From assembly GCA_051530055.1 (NCBI GenBank), contig CM121343.1, forward strand, positions 2,480,001 through 2,544,000: 64,000 nucleotides of DNA, in the 5' to 3' direction. Each line of letters starts with the position of its first letter. The stretch's first letter is position 1. The DNA comes from Neoechinorhynchus agilis. Its lineage: Eukaryota > Acanthocephala. Under the pieces are notes generated by a model. The model ran no database searches and had not been told where the DNA came from. It saw only the letters and a list, made by a program, of their open reading frames with translations. Positions 11,927 to 22,396 of the stretch are shown in pieces. Made by a program: the position numbers and the translations under genes.

Positions 11927-14317
11927 ATGACCGATGACGATGGCTGGATCGAGGTTGGACCTAAAGGAAAGCCAATATATCCCAAAAAATTGAGCGATCC
12001 GGAGAAAAAGGTGCTTCGATTCGCTCCCTTACTCGCAAAGCCTGTCTTGGTTACACTAAGAGACGGCGCCGTTGCGATTGGTCGCCTATACACGGTTTCG
12101 CCAAATCTGGACTTCGCTTTAAGGGACGGAAAGATTACACGGAATGGAATAACGACGGGGTGTCCTGCGTCCAAAACAATGGTAATACGGCATGAGAAGT
12201 GGGTCAGTATCCGTGCAAAGGAGGAGACAGCAGTAGAAGGGTTCAAAACGGATGCCGTGATTTCTTCTAAGACGTCGAAAGTGGACGAAGGTGTGGACGA
12301 TGAGAAGAAGAGTGAATTGGTACCGTTCTTTGACCAAGACGATAATGGAGAAGGCGAAGAGTTGGGCGCTGACGGACCGGAAACCGGGTGGGATTCGGCG
12401 TCCATGATCCGAGCTTTCGACCAGCGCAATCCTGGAAAGACGAGTTACCGTGGTATAGACAATGTCTACACGAACGTAGAAGTTCCGGTTCTTGATCCAG
12501 CTTTGGCTCGACGTGTGGATGAAATGGCTCGACGTACTAGGCCAACTGATGATGAATACGTTGAAGGAAGGGATGAGGAGGCTGCGTTTGCTAGCGTCGC
12601 ACGGGTGGACGTTTCCCAATCCACCAGATATGGCAGTGAAAGGAACAGAAGATCTCATCCGTATGGTCAACGAGTTTTCACTCGTCAGAAGAACCCACAA
12701 CAAAATCAACAGCAGCAGCAACAACAACAAAATCAGCAGCACCAGCAAAACCAAGTTCCTAATCGAATCAATAGTGGCCGCCAATTTTCAAGTGGAGGAA
12801 AGCAACAGCAGCATTCCATGGTTAGGTACAGTCCTCAAGAACAGTATAACAGAAATCGTGCAGAGAATCCGAGAAATGTATGGATAGGTAGAGGTCGCGG
12901 CAAATATCATGGAAATCAACAAAGGTTTCCGAGACTTCCAATACCTGATAAAAGACCGTCTTCCTCTGATCATGGTACGAGCGAAGTTAGAAACCGCCTA
13001 AGGCCGGTCGTTAATGAGTGGGAATTACGAAAACAAAGATTGGCAGCACAACAGGCGGCCACTGCGCAACTGAATAGACAGGAACCAATCGCAGCAACCA
13101 CCTCTAGTAACTTGAACGATCCAGCTTCTAGCTCAACCCTTGAGACTTCCTCTCAAGTTTCGCCAGTACAACAAGTTTCAGCCGGCGTTATGACCTCACC
13201 AACGAACAAACTTTCAATATCGGAAACAATGATTGTATCTCCCCCAAAGCACTTCATTGCTCGGCCAGCGGATTCAGTGTTTACCAGTAACAATAATAAG
13301 GCCCCTTCGAGCTTGGTCGCATCGACTGAACAGCTCTCGTCCACGGGTGAACAAATCACCAATCACGCTACATCGTCTATTCCCTATGCTGATGACGTTT
13401 CAGTCACACAATCAAACCGATCCGCATCCAGTGATAAGGAAGAAGAGCTGTGGAACGTACTAAACACGGTTGAGGAGTACATTCCAAGTACAGTTCCTCA
13501 AACGTCGTGTGCGAAGGAAATCCCTTTAATGGAATCGGGTTTAGTGGCAACAACAACAACAACAGGAACCGATACAGCACTCAATGCTATGAGTCGAGCT
13601 TCAGATGCTCCAAATGAAGAGGAAGTATACTATGCCCAACCGGAAGTATCTGAACCCGTTTCTGTGTCTTCGTCGTCTGCAGTACCAGATCCAATCTTAC
13701 AGAATCCATATCTTGTATTTCAACAGCAAGGATTCGGAAACCAAATGCCTTTCGATAGCGTACAACATCAAATGATTGCAACCGCATACTTAAACTTTGC
13801 CTCAAACGTGCTAACGCAGCATCCATCTATTGCGGCGGCAGCTGCAGCAGCCGCGCCCAATATTGCCTATTTTCAACCTCATGCGGCACCAAACTTCAAT
13901 GCGATCGCCATAGACCCAACTGCTCAATTGTTGACTTTCCTGAATCCACCATTTCAGGTGGCAGCGGCACCGCAACAAGTCCAAGGACCACCTCAGCCAT
14001 TTTACACCCAACCTGGTGGTGCAACGTCATCCGTTGCGCCATTTTCGGCCCAAGACATGCCGTATATTTCACTGTATCCGTTTCCGGCCGCCAATCAGCA
14101 CGTGACTGCTCAACCGATCTTTCCATTGCCACCTCCAGCCAGCACCTACGTCCAACGCGTCACCATTCCTCCTCATAATGACCACCGTGGCGGACGTCCT
14201 AACAACTACCGAGGACGTGGCTTTGGTCGAGGAAGGCGTAGTAGCATGAGGGGTAGCTCGCGACGACCAAGCCACACCGCAGAGACAAATGCAGGAGGGG
14301 ACGGACCGCGTGAGTGA
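11927..14317 (+). CDS. atx-2: Ataxin-2 homologue
   Basis: Single open frame of 796 residues. Residues about 30-97 form an LSm-type fold (PVLVTLRDGAVAIGRLYTVS ... MVIRHEKWVSI). They are followed by FKTDAVISSK and, from residue 154, GWDSASMIRAFDQRN...SYRGIDNVYT, which match the ataxin-2 junction (FTDSAIS) and LsmAD domain (GWDPNDMFRYNEEN..TYDSSLSSYT). The LsmAD end EEAAFASVAR also fits. A glutamine-rich tract (about 258-280), an alanine run (about 635-645) and an RGG/RGR-rich tail (about 745-775) follow. Ataxin-2 is a cytoplasmic RNA-binding protein acting with poly(A)-binding protein in translation and stress granules. I see no clear PAM2 motif. The start is the first ATG after a probable leader acceptor. 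No intron interrupts the coding region. Confidence 0.85.
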   Translation: MTDDDGWIEVGPKGKPIYPKKLSDPEKKVLRFAPLLAKPVLVTLRDGAVAIGRLYTVSPNLDFALRDGKITRNGITTGCPASKTMVIRHEKWVSIRAKEETAVEGFKTDAVISSKTSKVDEGVDDEKKSELVPFFDQDDNGEGEELGADGPETGWDSASMIRAFDQRNPGKTSYRGIDNVYTNVEVPVLDPALARRVDEMARRTRPTDDEYVEGRDEEAAFASVARVDVSQSTRYGSERNRRSHPYGQRVFTRQKNPQQNQQQQQQQQNQQHQQNQVPNRINSGRQFSSGGKQQQHSMVRYSPQEQYNRNRAENPRNVWIGRGRGKYHGNQQRFPRLPIPDKRPSSSDHGTSEVRNRLRPVVNEWELRKQRLAAQQAATAQLNRQEPIAATTSSNLNDPASSSTLETSSQVSPVQQVSAGVMTSPTNKLSISETMIVSPPKHFIARPADSVFTSNNNKAPSSLVASTEQLSSTGEQITNHATSSIPYADDVSVTQSNRSASSDKEEELWNVLNTVEEYIPSTVPQTSCAKEIPLMESGLVATTTTTGTDTALNAMSRASDAPNEEEVYYAQPEVSEPVSVSSSSAVPDPILQNPYLVFQQQGFGNQMPFDSVQHQMIATAYLNFASNVLTQHPSIAAAAAAAAPNIAYFQPHAAPNFNAIAIDPTAQLLTFLNPPFQVAAAPQQVQGPPQPFYTQPGGATSSVAPFSAQDMPYISLYPFPAANQHVTAQPIFPLPPPASTYVQRVTIPPHNDHRGGRPNNYRGRGFGRGRRSSMRGSSRRPSHTAETNAGGDGPRE

Positions 14318-15230
14318 GTGCCACCCACACTGTAAGTTGTCCAGTCTCGAATGAGTATTCGCAACTACTCAAAAACTCGTTTTTATCGGGATCACGAAGG
14401 CAATGAACGCAATAAGTTCACAACACTTAAAGAAACATCCACTAGTGTGCCAGAGCCGCGAAAGAATCTCCTTGGCCCATTCTGGGTCGTTGGCGACTAT
14501 TAAATTTGTTGTTTTGGTCTTCGCAAAGACGTGAATCTCCCAGTAAAACGTAAAACAACAAATCTAATCGATAGCCAACTTTTCCCCATCATATCAATAG
14601 GTGAAGAAACTATTCCTTTTTTGTGTTCTCAATGGCTCTAGGAATGAAAACTTTTTGTTCAATGCGTTCTCCGTTTACGCTAATCGCATTTATCTTTTTA
14701 CACTCTAAAAATGTACTCACTGAATCACGAAACATTCAACGGAATAACACCCACAGACGAAAAGGCAAATCAAATGCAAAAGTTTTAACTTCGAAGGTAC
14801 GAGCTGGTTCTCTCAAAACGCTACGGTTTGTAAAGTTTGAGTTCTAAATTTTCATTTTACGTTTATATAATTAATAGCCATTAAGAAGAGATTGATGCTA
14901 GTGTTTTCTACAGATTTAAAAGTGTACGATTTCAATGTCCATTTCGTTAATTTTTTAAATATTTACCTCGTTGTACTGGTGAAGTGTAGAGTATTTTTGA
15001 AATTCCCGACCATCATCGATTATTGAGACTGTCTTGTTTTATACGGTACATAGTCCATAAATTTATATTCTTTGTGCATTAACAAACAAAACGTGATATT
15101 TTTAGATGTTTGTATCTTATTGGGCATTGCGTTGATCGGAGTTCAATTTCACTTATAGTGGCCTTTTTTTGCATCTACGAATTTTTCACTTGTCGTGAAC
15201 CTAATAAGTGCAACTGAATTATAAAGGCAA
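14318..15230. other. 3' flank of ataxin-2 and convergent gene
   Basis: Between two convergent genes, so it probably holds both 3' untranslated regions. A short plus-strand frame at 14623-14847 has no recognisable features. Confidence 0.45.
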
Positions 15231-18012
15231 TCATTGGTTTTTATTAGGTAAGAACTGAAAACCCGCTTCTTTCAAAAAGTCAGGCGAGCTCTCCAAGAAG
15301 TCGAAATCTAAGGGTATGTTTAACTCGTCTAATGGTAATATGATATCTTCTAAACCCATTGAATCACTTAACGACCATCTATCAACATTGACCATTTTCC
15401 ATGGACTACCGTCATCGTCGGGTACATCACGTGCCTTCATTTTCTTCTTCTTTTTCCCCTCTTGCTTTTTAATATATTCTAAGGCCCAATTCATACTTTC
15501 TAAAGGCTGATTATCAATACTTTCTTTTTCCACCCTCTCCTTTTCCTCCTCCTCCTCCTCCTCGTCATCATCACTGGATGATTCCTCCGTTTCCCTCGGT
15601 GAAAGTACCGGCTTTTTGAAGCGAAACCTACCGGGTACATAGTGACCAATGTCCACTACTTCGCTAAACTCGTCCTTCAATGTATCTACAAATGTTCGCC
15701 CATAGATTATAAGTTCGTCTTCTTCCAAGTCGAATTTTTCGGTTTTTTTCAAGAGCTGCTCTCCATTTTTAGTCTCTGAAAATCCTTGTAGGATCCTCTT
15801 TGAAAATCTAAGGGTAAGTCAGAGGCTTAACATTTTAGCGACCTACAGCAAGTTTGTTAAAATACGTTTCCTTGACTATTAACTCCATGTCCCAATCGAA
15901 TGCTTGATCATAACCTTTAATTTCAAGAGATCTTGCGTGCTCTTCCCTGTTTAGATCGAGCCACATCATTGTGATGTCGATTTGAGATATTCTTTTCTCA
16001 ATCAACATTACCTATTGTAAATTTCTAATTATGGCATGATGCACACGTTTAAGATTTTGCTGTCATTCGTTTTGGTTAACCTCTTTAGGGACGACGGGCG
16101 TAGACCTGATGGGGTGACCGCATTTCCGTGGCGGGAGGGACGCCATTTGTGTCGATACACTCGCAGCCAGCAATCTCAAGTTCTCGGTGGTTCAAGCTGG
16201 AGGTGCAACGAGCGTTGCGGAAGGACGGAAAACGGCAAAATACCTCGATTTAGCTAAAGTGTTTGTGCCTTTTGGGGTTGAGACCTACGGATCTCTTGGT
16301 AGCGAGGCTCTTCAACTTCTGAAGGATCTGAAGCGACGCCTTCAGGTTAAAACCGGGGATGGCTCAAAATATCAGCATCGCCGTGTTGAGAGGCAACATT
16401 GCAAGCATTCGGGCGACAATTGAGGGCGAGGACGACTAGGCATATAACCGTTTGTGAGCGATTAGCGACTAAACATTTTATATTTTTCTTTTTCAAAAAA
16501 CCAAAATCCAGTTACAAAATGACTTTTATGAATTTCGTGTGCCGGAGATCATCCTTTGGGATGATAGAGTTGAATTTGTGGTGATCGTAATGCCCCTATC
16601 GGAGAATTATGATCATCACAGTTCTATTATTAAATTTAGAAGATTTTCTAGGATTAATACGACGGTCAAACCAAAATGTTTACCTCTTTGTCGCATTTTT
16701 GCTCAGCTTTTGTTATTAGTCTCATTGTACGTGCGAGCTGGATTAGGCGTAATCGTATAAGTTTAGATATTAGATAGAATTTAACGTAGAATATTCGTTG
16801 AAATGCGGTAAACAACAGACCTCCAGGAGGGGACGCGAGAGTAATAACTCTGATCAATTCATCTATAATATTAAATCATTCTAGCAAAAATGCAAGGATT
16901 TTGTATCGTTACTTACCAAATATTGCAATCTCCTTATAAGGCGATTGAAAAAAACGACTGATGGATTTAGGACTGTTTTCAAAATCGTACATGTCTTGCA
17001 TTATGCCAGCTATATCAATATTTTCTTCGCGACTAACCGATTGTAATATGTCAATGCCTCGTTTGTACCATATTCTATTTAAAACTTTAAGTTTTTATGG
17101 GACATAGTTTCTTTACCTCGGCTTGAATAATTCGTCGATAAAGCTCGGTTTGAACCTGTTGTTCTCTGGGCATTTCATAAGTTCATCAATCGTTCTAGAC
17201 TTCGTTAAGGAGAACATTGACTCCTTAGGCTTGTTTCTCGGAGGGGGTTTCATTTTTCCAACAGCAGAATTGTATTCGCTTGTCCTGAGTGCCAAATGAA
17301 TCTTATATTTTCTTGCTTTTATATCAAAGAAACTCTGCATCGTTTTAGTTAAACTTTTTAAAAATTCGTCATTGATGTTTTCAATTTTCTTTCTAGACAA
17401 TTTCAGCACATACGGCGACCGCAATCGTCGTAATTTTCTCTTTAATACTCTGTGAAATGCTCGTCCTTTGTTGTATTTAAGCAGAAATTGTTGCTTTTTT
17501 GAAGACCAGTAAAGAATTTCGTCCATTTCAGCATTATCCTTTTTAGATAATATTACATTTGAACAATTTATCGGATACGTACCGCATCATTATCGAGGGA
17601 ACGATACTTTGCAATATGACCGCAAATTCGCTTCCCAGGTAACTTTTAGTGCAAAACAACGATTAAGCTTCATTTACAAAAAAAGTGATACTTACGTTAT
17701 CAGCATCCAAAATTTCAATTTCATCGCCATACTTTAAGTATATCTTCGGATCTAAGAATATGTGATTGCAATGATTATCCAATTCAGTTCCATTCGGCTC
17801 CACTGGTGGATCCTTTGAGCGCAATATCTCCGTATAGTAAAGAAGCCACTTGTCTCTCTAAAGCTTACCTCAAAACTGTCCTCAAACTGATCTTCTGACG
17901 GGTTACACATGTCGTGATAACATAGTGAGTCCTCACTCACGTCCGAATCTGTTGAAGCGAAATCCATTATGGTATCAATCTTGACTTTTTCGTTGTTCAA
18001 AGAAGTTCCCAT
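15231..18012 (-). CDS. Unidentified multi-exon protein with acidic C-terminal half
   Basis: Seven reverse-strand exons can be placed by reading frame and splice sites: 18012-17869, 17812-17696, 17642-17583, 17538-17117, 17074-16917, about 16011-15847 and 15797-15231. The first four introns (56, 53, 44 and 42 nt) keep frame exactly. The fifth join leaves a phase mismatch, so a small exon may be missing in the long intron 16012-16916, which contains a LINE fragment. The protein begins MGTSLNNEKVKID, has a stretch LKYGDEIEILDADN that could be a Tudor/SH3-like barrel strand pair, a strongly basic segment (RVLKRKLRRLRSPYVLKLS), and a C-terminal exon with a long run of D and E followed by a KKKKK patch. 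I do not recognise the family; charge pattern suggests a nuclear protein. The 132-bp array begins 46 bases upstream of the start. Confidence 0.55.
16080..16432 (+). mobile_element. RLE-type LINE fragment inside an intron
   Basis: Plus-strand frames read GRRPDGVTAFPWREG, then KTAKYLDLAKVFVPFGVETYG, LKDLKRRLQVKTGDG and GNIASIRATIEGED, the nuclease end of the LINE family seen at 5071-5973. It retains the RPDG catalytic motif lost there but shifts frame within. It lies antisense within an intron of the minus-strand gene at 15231-18012. Confidence 0.65.
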
Positions 18013-18057
18013 GGAAACGGTTATGAATTTTCTTGTCACTGCTAAAATTAATCCAAC

Positions 18058-18880
18058 GAATATTCGCTAACTCAACCTTCGTCATTTCTTCGTAGCCTAG
18101 AAGAGCGCACAGACTCCCGGATTGATGTGTAAATATTTACGAAAGTGGTAAAGCCTCCAGATTATTAATTCTATTAAATTCTATTCTTGTGTCGAATATT
18201 CGTTAGCTGAACCTTCGTCATTTCATAAACCGTTATTGCAGCAAACTCTTGGATTGATGTGTAAATATTTACGAAAGTGGTAAAGCCTCCAGATTATTAA
18301 TTCTATTAAATTCTATTCTTGTGTCGAATATTCGTTAGCTGAACCTTCGTCATTTCTTAAACCGTTATTGCAGCAAACTCCAGGATTGATGTGTAAATAT
18401 TTACGAAAGTGGTAAAGCCTCCAGATTATTAATTCTATTAAATTCTATTCTTGTGTCGAATATTCGTTAGCTGAACCTTCGTCATTTCATAAACCGTTAT
18501 TGCAGCAAACTCTTGGATTGATGTGTAAATATTTACGAAAGTGGTAAAGCCTCCAGATTATTAATTCTATTAAATTCTATTCTTGTGTCGAATATTCGTT
18601 AGCTGAACCTTCGTCATTTCTTAAACCGTTATTGCAGCAAACTCGGATTGATGTGTAAATATTTACGAAAGTGGTAAAGCCTGTTTTTTTTTTTTTTGGG
18701 TGTTGTGTTTTTTGGGGTGGGAATTCTATTAAATCTATTCTTGTGTCGAATATTCGTTAGCTGAACCTTCGTCATTTCTTAAACCGTTATTGCAGCAAAC
18801 TCTTGGATTGATGTGTAAATATTTACGAAAGTGGTAAAGCCTCCAGATTATTAATTATCTATAATTCCATTCTTGTGGCG
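18058..18880 (-). repeat. 132-bp tandem array, six units, upstream of a gene
   Basis: The phrase attgatgtgtaaatatttac starts at 18121, 18253, 18385, 18517, 18647 and 18807. The period is 132 bases, with one 130-base unit and one of 160 that holds a G/T-only tract. Units are nearly identical, so the array expanded recently. Each contains the 12-base palindrome GTAAATATTTAC. It lies directly upstream of the start of the minus-strand gene ending at 18012, so it may be duplicated promoter sequence. Confidence 0.85.
18682..18721 (+). repeat. 40-base tract of only G and T within the array
   Basis: A run of T followed by alternating G and T blocks replaces part of one 132-bp unit. It holds four G runs of three or more and could adopt a G-quadruplex. 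It could be a real low-complexity insertion or an assembly or sequencing artefact in a tandem array. Confidence 0.6.
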
Positions 18881-19924
18881 AATAATAAGAATGCTTTAAC
18901 CAAAGTTGTTTTTTAGTCCATGGTCCACCCAAACTGCATTATGCTTTCTCTCAAGCAGTAGCATTTTATCTAAGGTTATTGAATCCAATTTAAACCCAGA
19001 GATCCGTATTTACGTTTACTCCATAAAAACGCGGCCAATTTGACAGTCGGGGACTTCTCAATCCCAATTTTAGAACCTCGAGGAAGCCATTTGGCACTTC
19101 AAGGCGTAATTCCTTGCTCACCAGCGGAAATGCGGGTTTCTTGTCATGCAAAGGCTACATTGTGGGGATCGATGATATTTTTGCATTTATTGAAAACAAC
19201 AATCTGAATACGATTGGACTTTATGTCTAAGAACCATTTCAGGGATCACAATCGAATGGTTTTCAGACTTTTAATAGCGACGGCAACGGGTTTTTATAAA
19301 TAGAACTTATCAACAACAAAATAGGGCATATAATACCAAGCAGTATTTTTCAAATGAAAAGGTTTTTAAAAATAGCCATACTTTCTAATAAAATCTAAAA
19401 ATAAGTTATATTTTATCTTTTCACTTGAGAGTCTTCATCAAATTGATTGTTTCGAATAAATATGAGAAATGTCACGCAATGGTACGACTTTTTAGAAGAT
19501 TAATTCCATTATTCAAAATGGCAATAGACTATGTAAAAACTGAATTTCTTATAGTTTTTAAACACGGATAAAAGCGATTTATTAATGCACGGTGAGGACA
19601 ACATGAAGCACCTAAGGGAAGCTACCGCTGCCTCAGATCCTAAGCGAAAAAACTTACAGGCGTAAAAGACACCAGCGGTGTATTTGGCGGAATGAGACAC
19701 GCTCTTGGAGCACGACACAGAAAGCGGATGAAGACGTCCATGTTCGTCTCCAACTGCAAATCCAAATGGATTAAGACGAGATTGAAGCTTCAGCCAGTCT
19801 TCTGTCTAAGAGGAGCACCAAAATAGGAGAGTAATTTAGAAGGAATGTCTATAGCAGGCAGTATTTATTGGTTTTTTTCGCCTTCTGAACAGCTTCCTAA
19901 TTTAAGAGGAAATACATAGGGAAG
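18881..19924. other. Intergenic, nothing firmly recognised
   Basis: About 1 kb. Weakly coding-like plus-strand sequence near 19140-19220 was considered as a reverse-transcriptase relic and rejected. No gene model is supported. Confidence 0.45.
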
Positions 19925-20412
19925 ATGAAAAGAATTTCGCACCACTCGGCACATTTGGAATTTGCCAAATTTCATCATTATCGCAAAGATGAGCACATCT
20001 CAAACGTTGCAGCTCTGTTCAAATACAAAACTCATAACGACTTCATAATTCTAAGGAACGGGAAGTCCGAAAACGCAATAAATTCGTGTGGATTGATCAG
20101 TTGCCTGACAACCGTAGTTCAAGCAAAGATTGCGACATTTTTGTTTCAATCAAAGCTCGTATGTCTCATTCCTTCAACATAGACTGCAACGAATGTAACG
20201 AACATTGGGAATTCAGAAAACGCGATATATTTCGCTATATCAGCATCTTGTTACCATTATTGATTGTGATGTTAACAGTTTTGATTAGAGGTTGCAAGAG
20301 TTACAAACGCGAAAAAGAACGTGAATTATATGAACGGAAGTTACAATTGGCTACAGAAGTGATCGCTAGCAGAGGATTCATCGGAGACGTTGTTTTCAAT
20401 TGTTCGCATTGA
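19925..20412 (+). CDS. Small single-pass membrane protein, unknown family
   Basis: Two exons, 19925-20005 and 20056-20412, join in phase 0 across a 50-nt intron (GTTGCA...TTCTAAG) and give 145 residues. The N-terminal 75 residues are hydrophilic, with clustered cysteines in NIDCNECNEHWEF. A hydrophobic helix YISILLPLLIVMLTVLI (about residues 89-105) is followed by a highly charged segment KSYKREKERELYERK that may form a short coiled coil. No signal peptide is evident, so orientation is uncertain. I do not recognise the family. The splice model is inferred from frame continuity; without it the second exon alone is open from 20038. Confidence 0.45.
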
Positions 20413-21018
20413 AGCTGATATGAAATTCTCTTATTTCGTGTGAATGTGTGGAAGCACTGATTTTAGATCTATGAATCTATCTCAGGAGATGTGGTGATCA
20501 TAATCCCGAAACTATTTCGCGAGGAAGCCTCGCTTCAACAGTCGTTGCTTGAAGGAAGAGATTATAAAATGGCTTCCTAGTAAAATATTTCCATAAAAAA
20601 TTTTTCGGGGGAAAATGATCTCAACATCTTCAACTCTATCATTCCGAAATGATTTAAAATGATTCCATCAGAAGAATAACCGTATAAAAATGGACTCAAT
20701 TTTGAGAAGCGTAAGACCTCGGTTGCCGGAAGGATTACTAGATCCGGGATAGCCTTTTTATTAGTGGATAGGAATTAAATGTATGCAAAATCGTTAAAAA
20801 TAATCAGACACTTCGGCATCGGAATTTAAAACGAGATTGCCTTTAAAAAAGAGTGAACTTGTGTTTCACAATCAATCGTTTTTGAAACGTTAGAGAAAAA
20901 GTGGTGTAGATTTCGACCGAATTTAAAACGCAAATCATGCGTCGCTGGATTTAAAAATTATACTTCTTAAGCGAAGTTAGAACTAAAAAATTTAAATTTG
21001 AGAACATCGAGTAAAAAT
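20413..21018. other. Intergenic with one foldback-arm motif
   Basis: At 20507-20545 the sequence ACTATTTCGCGAGGAAGCC...TCAACAGTCGTTG is a diverged copy of the motif in the 4671-4905 foldback arms. The rest shows nothing recognisable. Confidence 0.45.
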
Positions 21019-22320
21019 AAACGCGTTTTTAAATAAAACAGGACCATAACTTTGATTTCCGGACACAGAGCTAATCAACCCTACGAACTTAAGAATAGAT
21101 TTGAATTTTTTTAATTCTCCGCAATGAGTGACTCAATTCAACTGCTATAGAAATGTTATACTCGTTTTTACAAAGACGGTCTTATTTTAGTCCTAAAAAG
21201 CTTACAAGGAAATGATTTAGAATAAGTGAAATCACATTCGCAATCGGGATTGATGGACCTTTTCCCGATTGGAATTCATTGGCGTCGCGAAAACTTTTCT
21301 TGAGAAAATCTTTGATGGTAGTCACTAAAATTTTAAACATGATGAACGCGTTTTTAAATAAAACAGGACCATAACTTTGATTTCCGGACACAGAGCTAAT
21401 CAATCCTACGAACTTAAGAATAGATTTGAATTTTTTTAATTCTCCGCAATGAGTGACTCAATTCAACTGCTATAGAAATGTTATACTCGTTTTTACAAAG
21501 ACGGTCTTATTTTAGTCCTAAAAAGCTTACAAGGAAATGATTTAGAATAAGTGAAATCACATTCGCAATCGGGATTGATGGACCTTTTCCCGATTGGAAT
21601 TCATTGGCGTCGCGAAAACTTTCCTTGAGAAAATCTTTGATTGTAGTCACTAAAATTTTAAACAAGATGAACGCGTTTTTAAATAAAACAGGACCATAAC
21701 TTTGATTTCCGGACACAGAGCTAATCAACCCTACGAACTTAAGAATAGATTTGAATTTTTTTACTTGTCCGCAATGAGTGACTCAATTCAACTGCTATAG
21801 AAATGTTATACTCGTTTTTATAGAGACGGTCTTATTTTAGTCCTAAAAAGCTTACAAGGAAATGATTTAGAATAAGTGAAATCACATTCGCAATCGGGAT
21901 TGATGGGCCATTTCCCGATTGGAATTCATTGGCGTCGCGAAAACTTTTCTTGAGAAAATCTTTGATTGTAGTCACTAAAATTTTAAACATGATGAACGCG
22001 TTTTTAAATAAAACAGGACCATAACTTTGATTTCCGGACACAGAGCTAATCAACCCTACGAACTTAAGAATAGATTTGAATTTTTTAATTCTCCGCAATG
22101 AGTGACTCAATTCAACTGCTATAGAAATGTTATACTCGTTTTTATAAAGACGGTCTTATTTTAGTCCTAAAAAGCTTACAAGGAAATGATTTAGAATAAG
22201 TGAAATCACATTCGCAATCGGGATTGATGGACCTTTTCCCGATTGGAATTCATTGGCGTCTCTAAAACTGAGAAAATCTCCAAACTTTTTCATGATGGCA
22301 ATCATCACACCGTTCGATTG
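21019..22320 (+). repeat. 325-bp tandem array, four units, ending just upstream of dlg
   Basis: Copies recur at a 325-base spacing (for example the same reverse-strand frame starts at 21403, 21728 and 22110, with a truncated relative to 22260). The first three differ by only a few bases; the last is diverged after 22260 and runs into the dlg 5' flank. The period is not a multiple of three, so the repeated open frame is not one protein. The unit nearest dlg is probably the ancestral sequence and the array its recent expansion. Confidence 0.85.
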
Positions 22321-22396
22321 TGTGATCGGAAAGAATCGTAAGACGCTATAGGGATCTCGCACGTGTGACTTTCGTTTTAGACAGAGAGATTGGCTA

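Noticed and set aside
12119-12784. Long reverse-strand ORFs across ataxin-2
   Set aside because: They are shadows of the coding strand; low-complexity leucine runs come from the glutamine tract read in reverse.
19140-19225. GIDDIFAFIE as a reverse-transcriptase YVDD-type motif
   Set aside because: Flanking sequence does not follow any RT palm order and the usual tyrosine and valine are missing.
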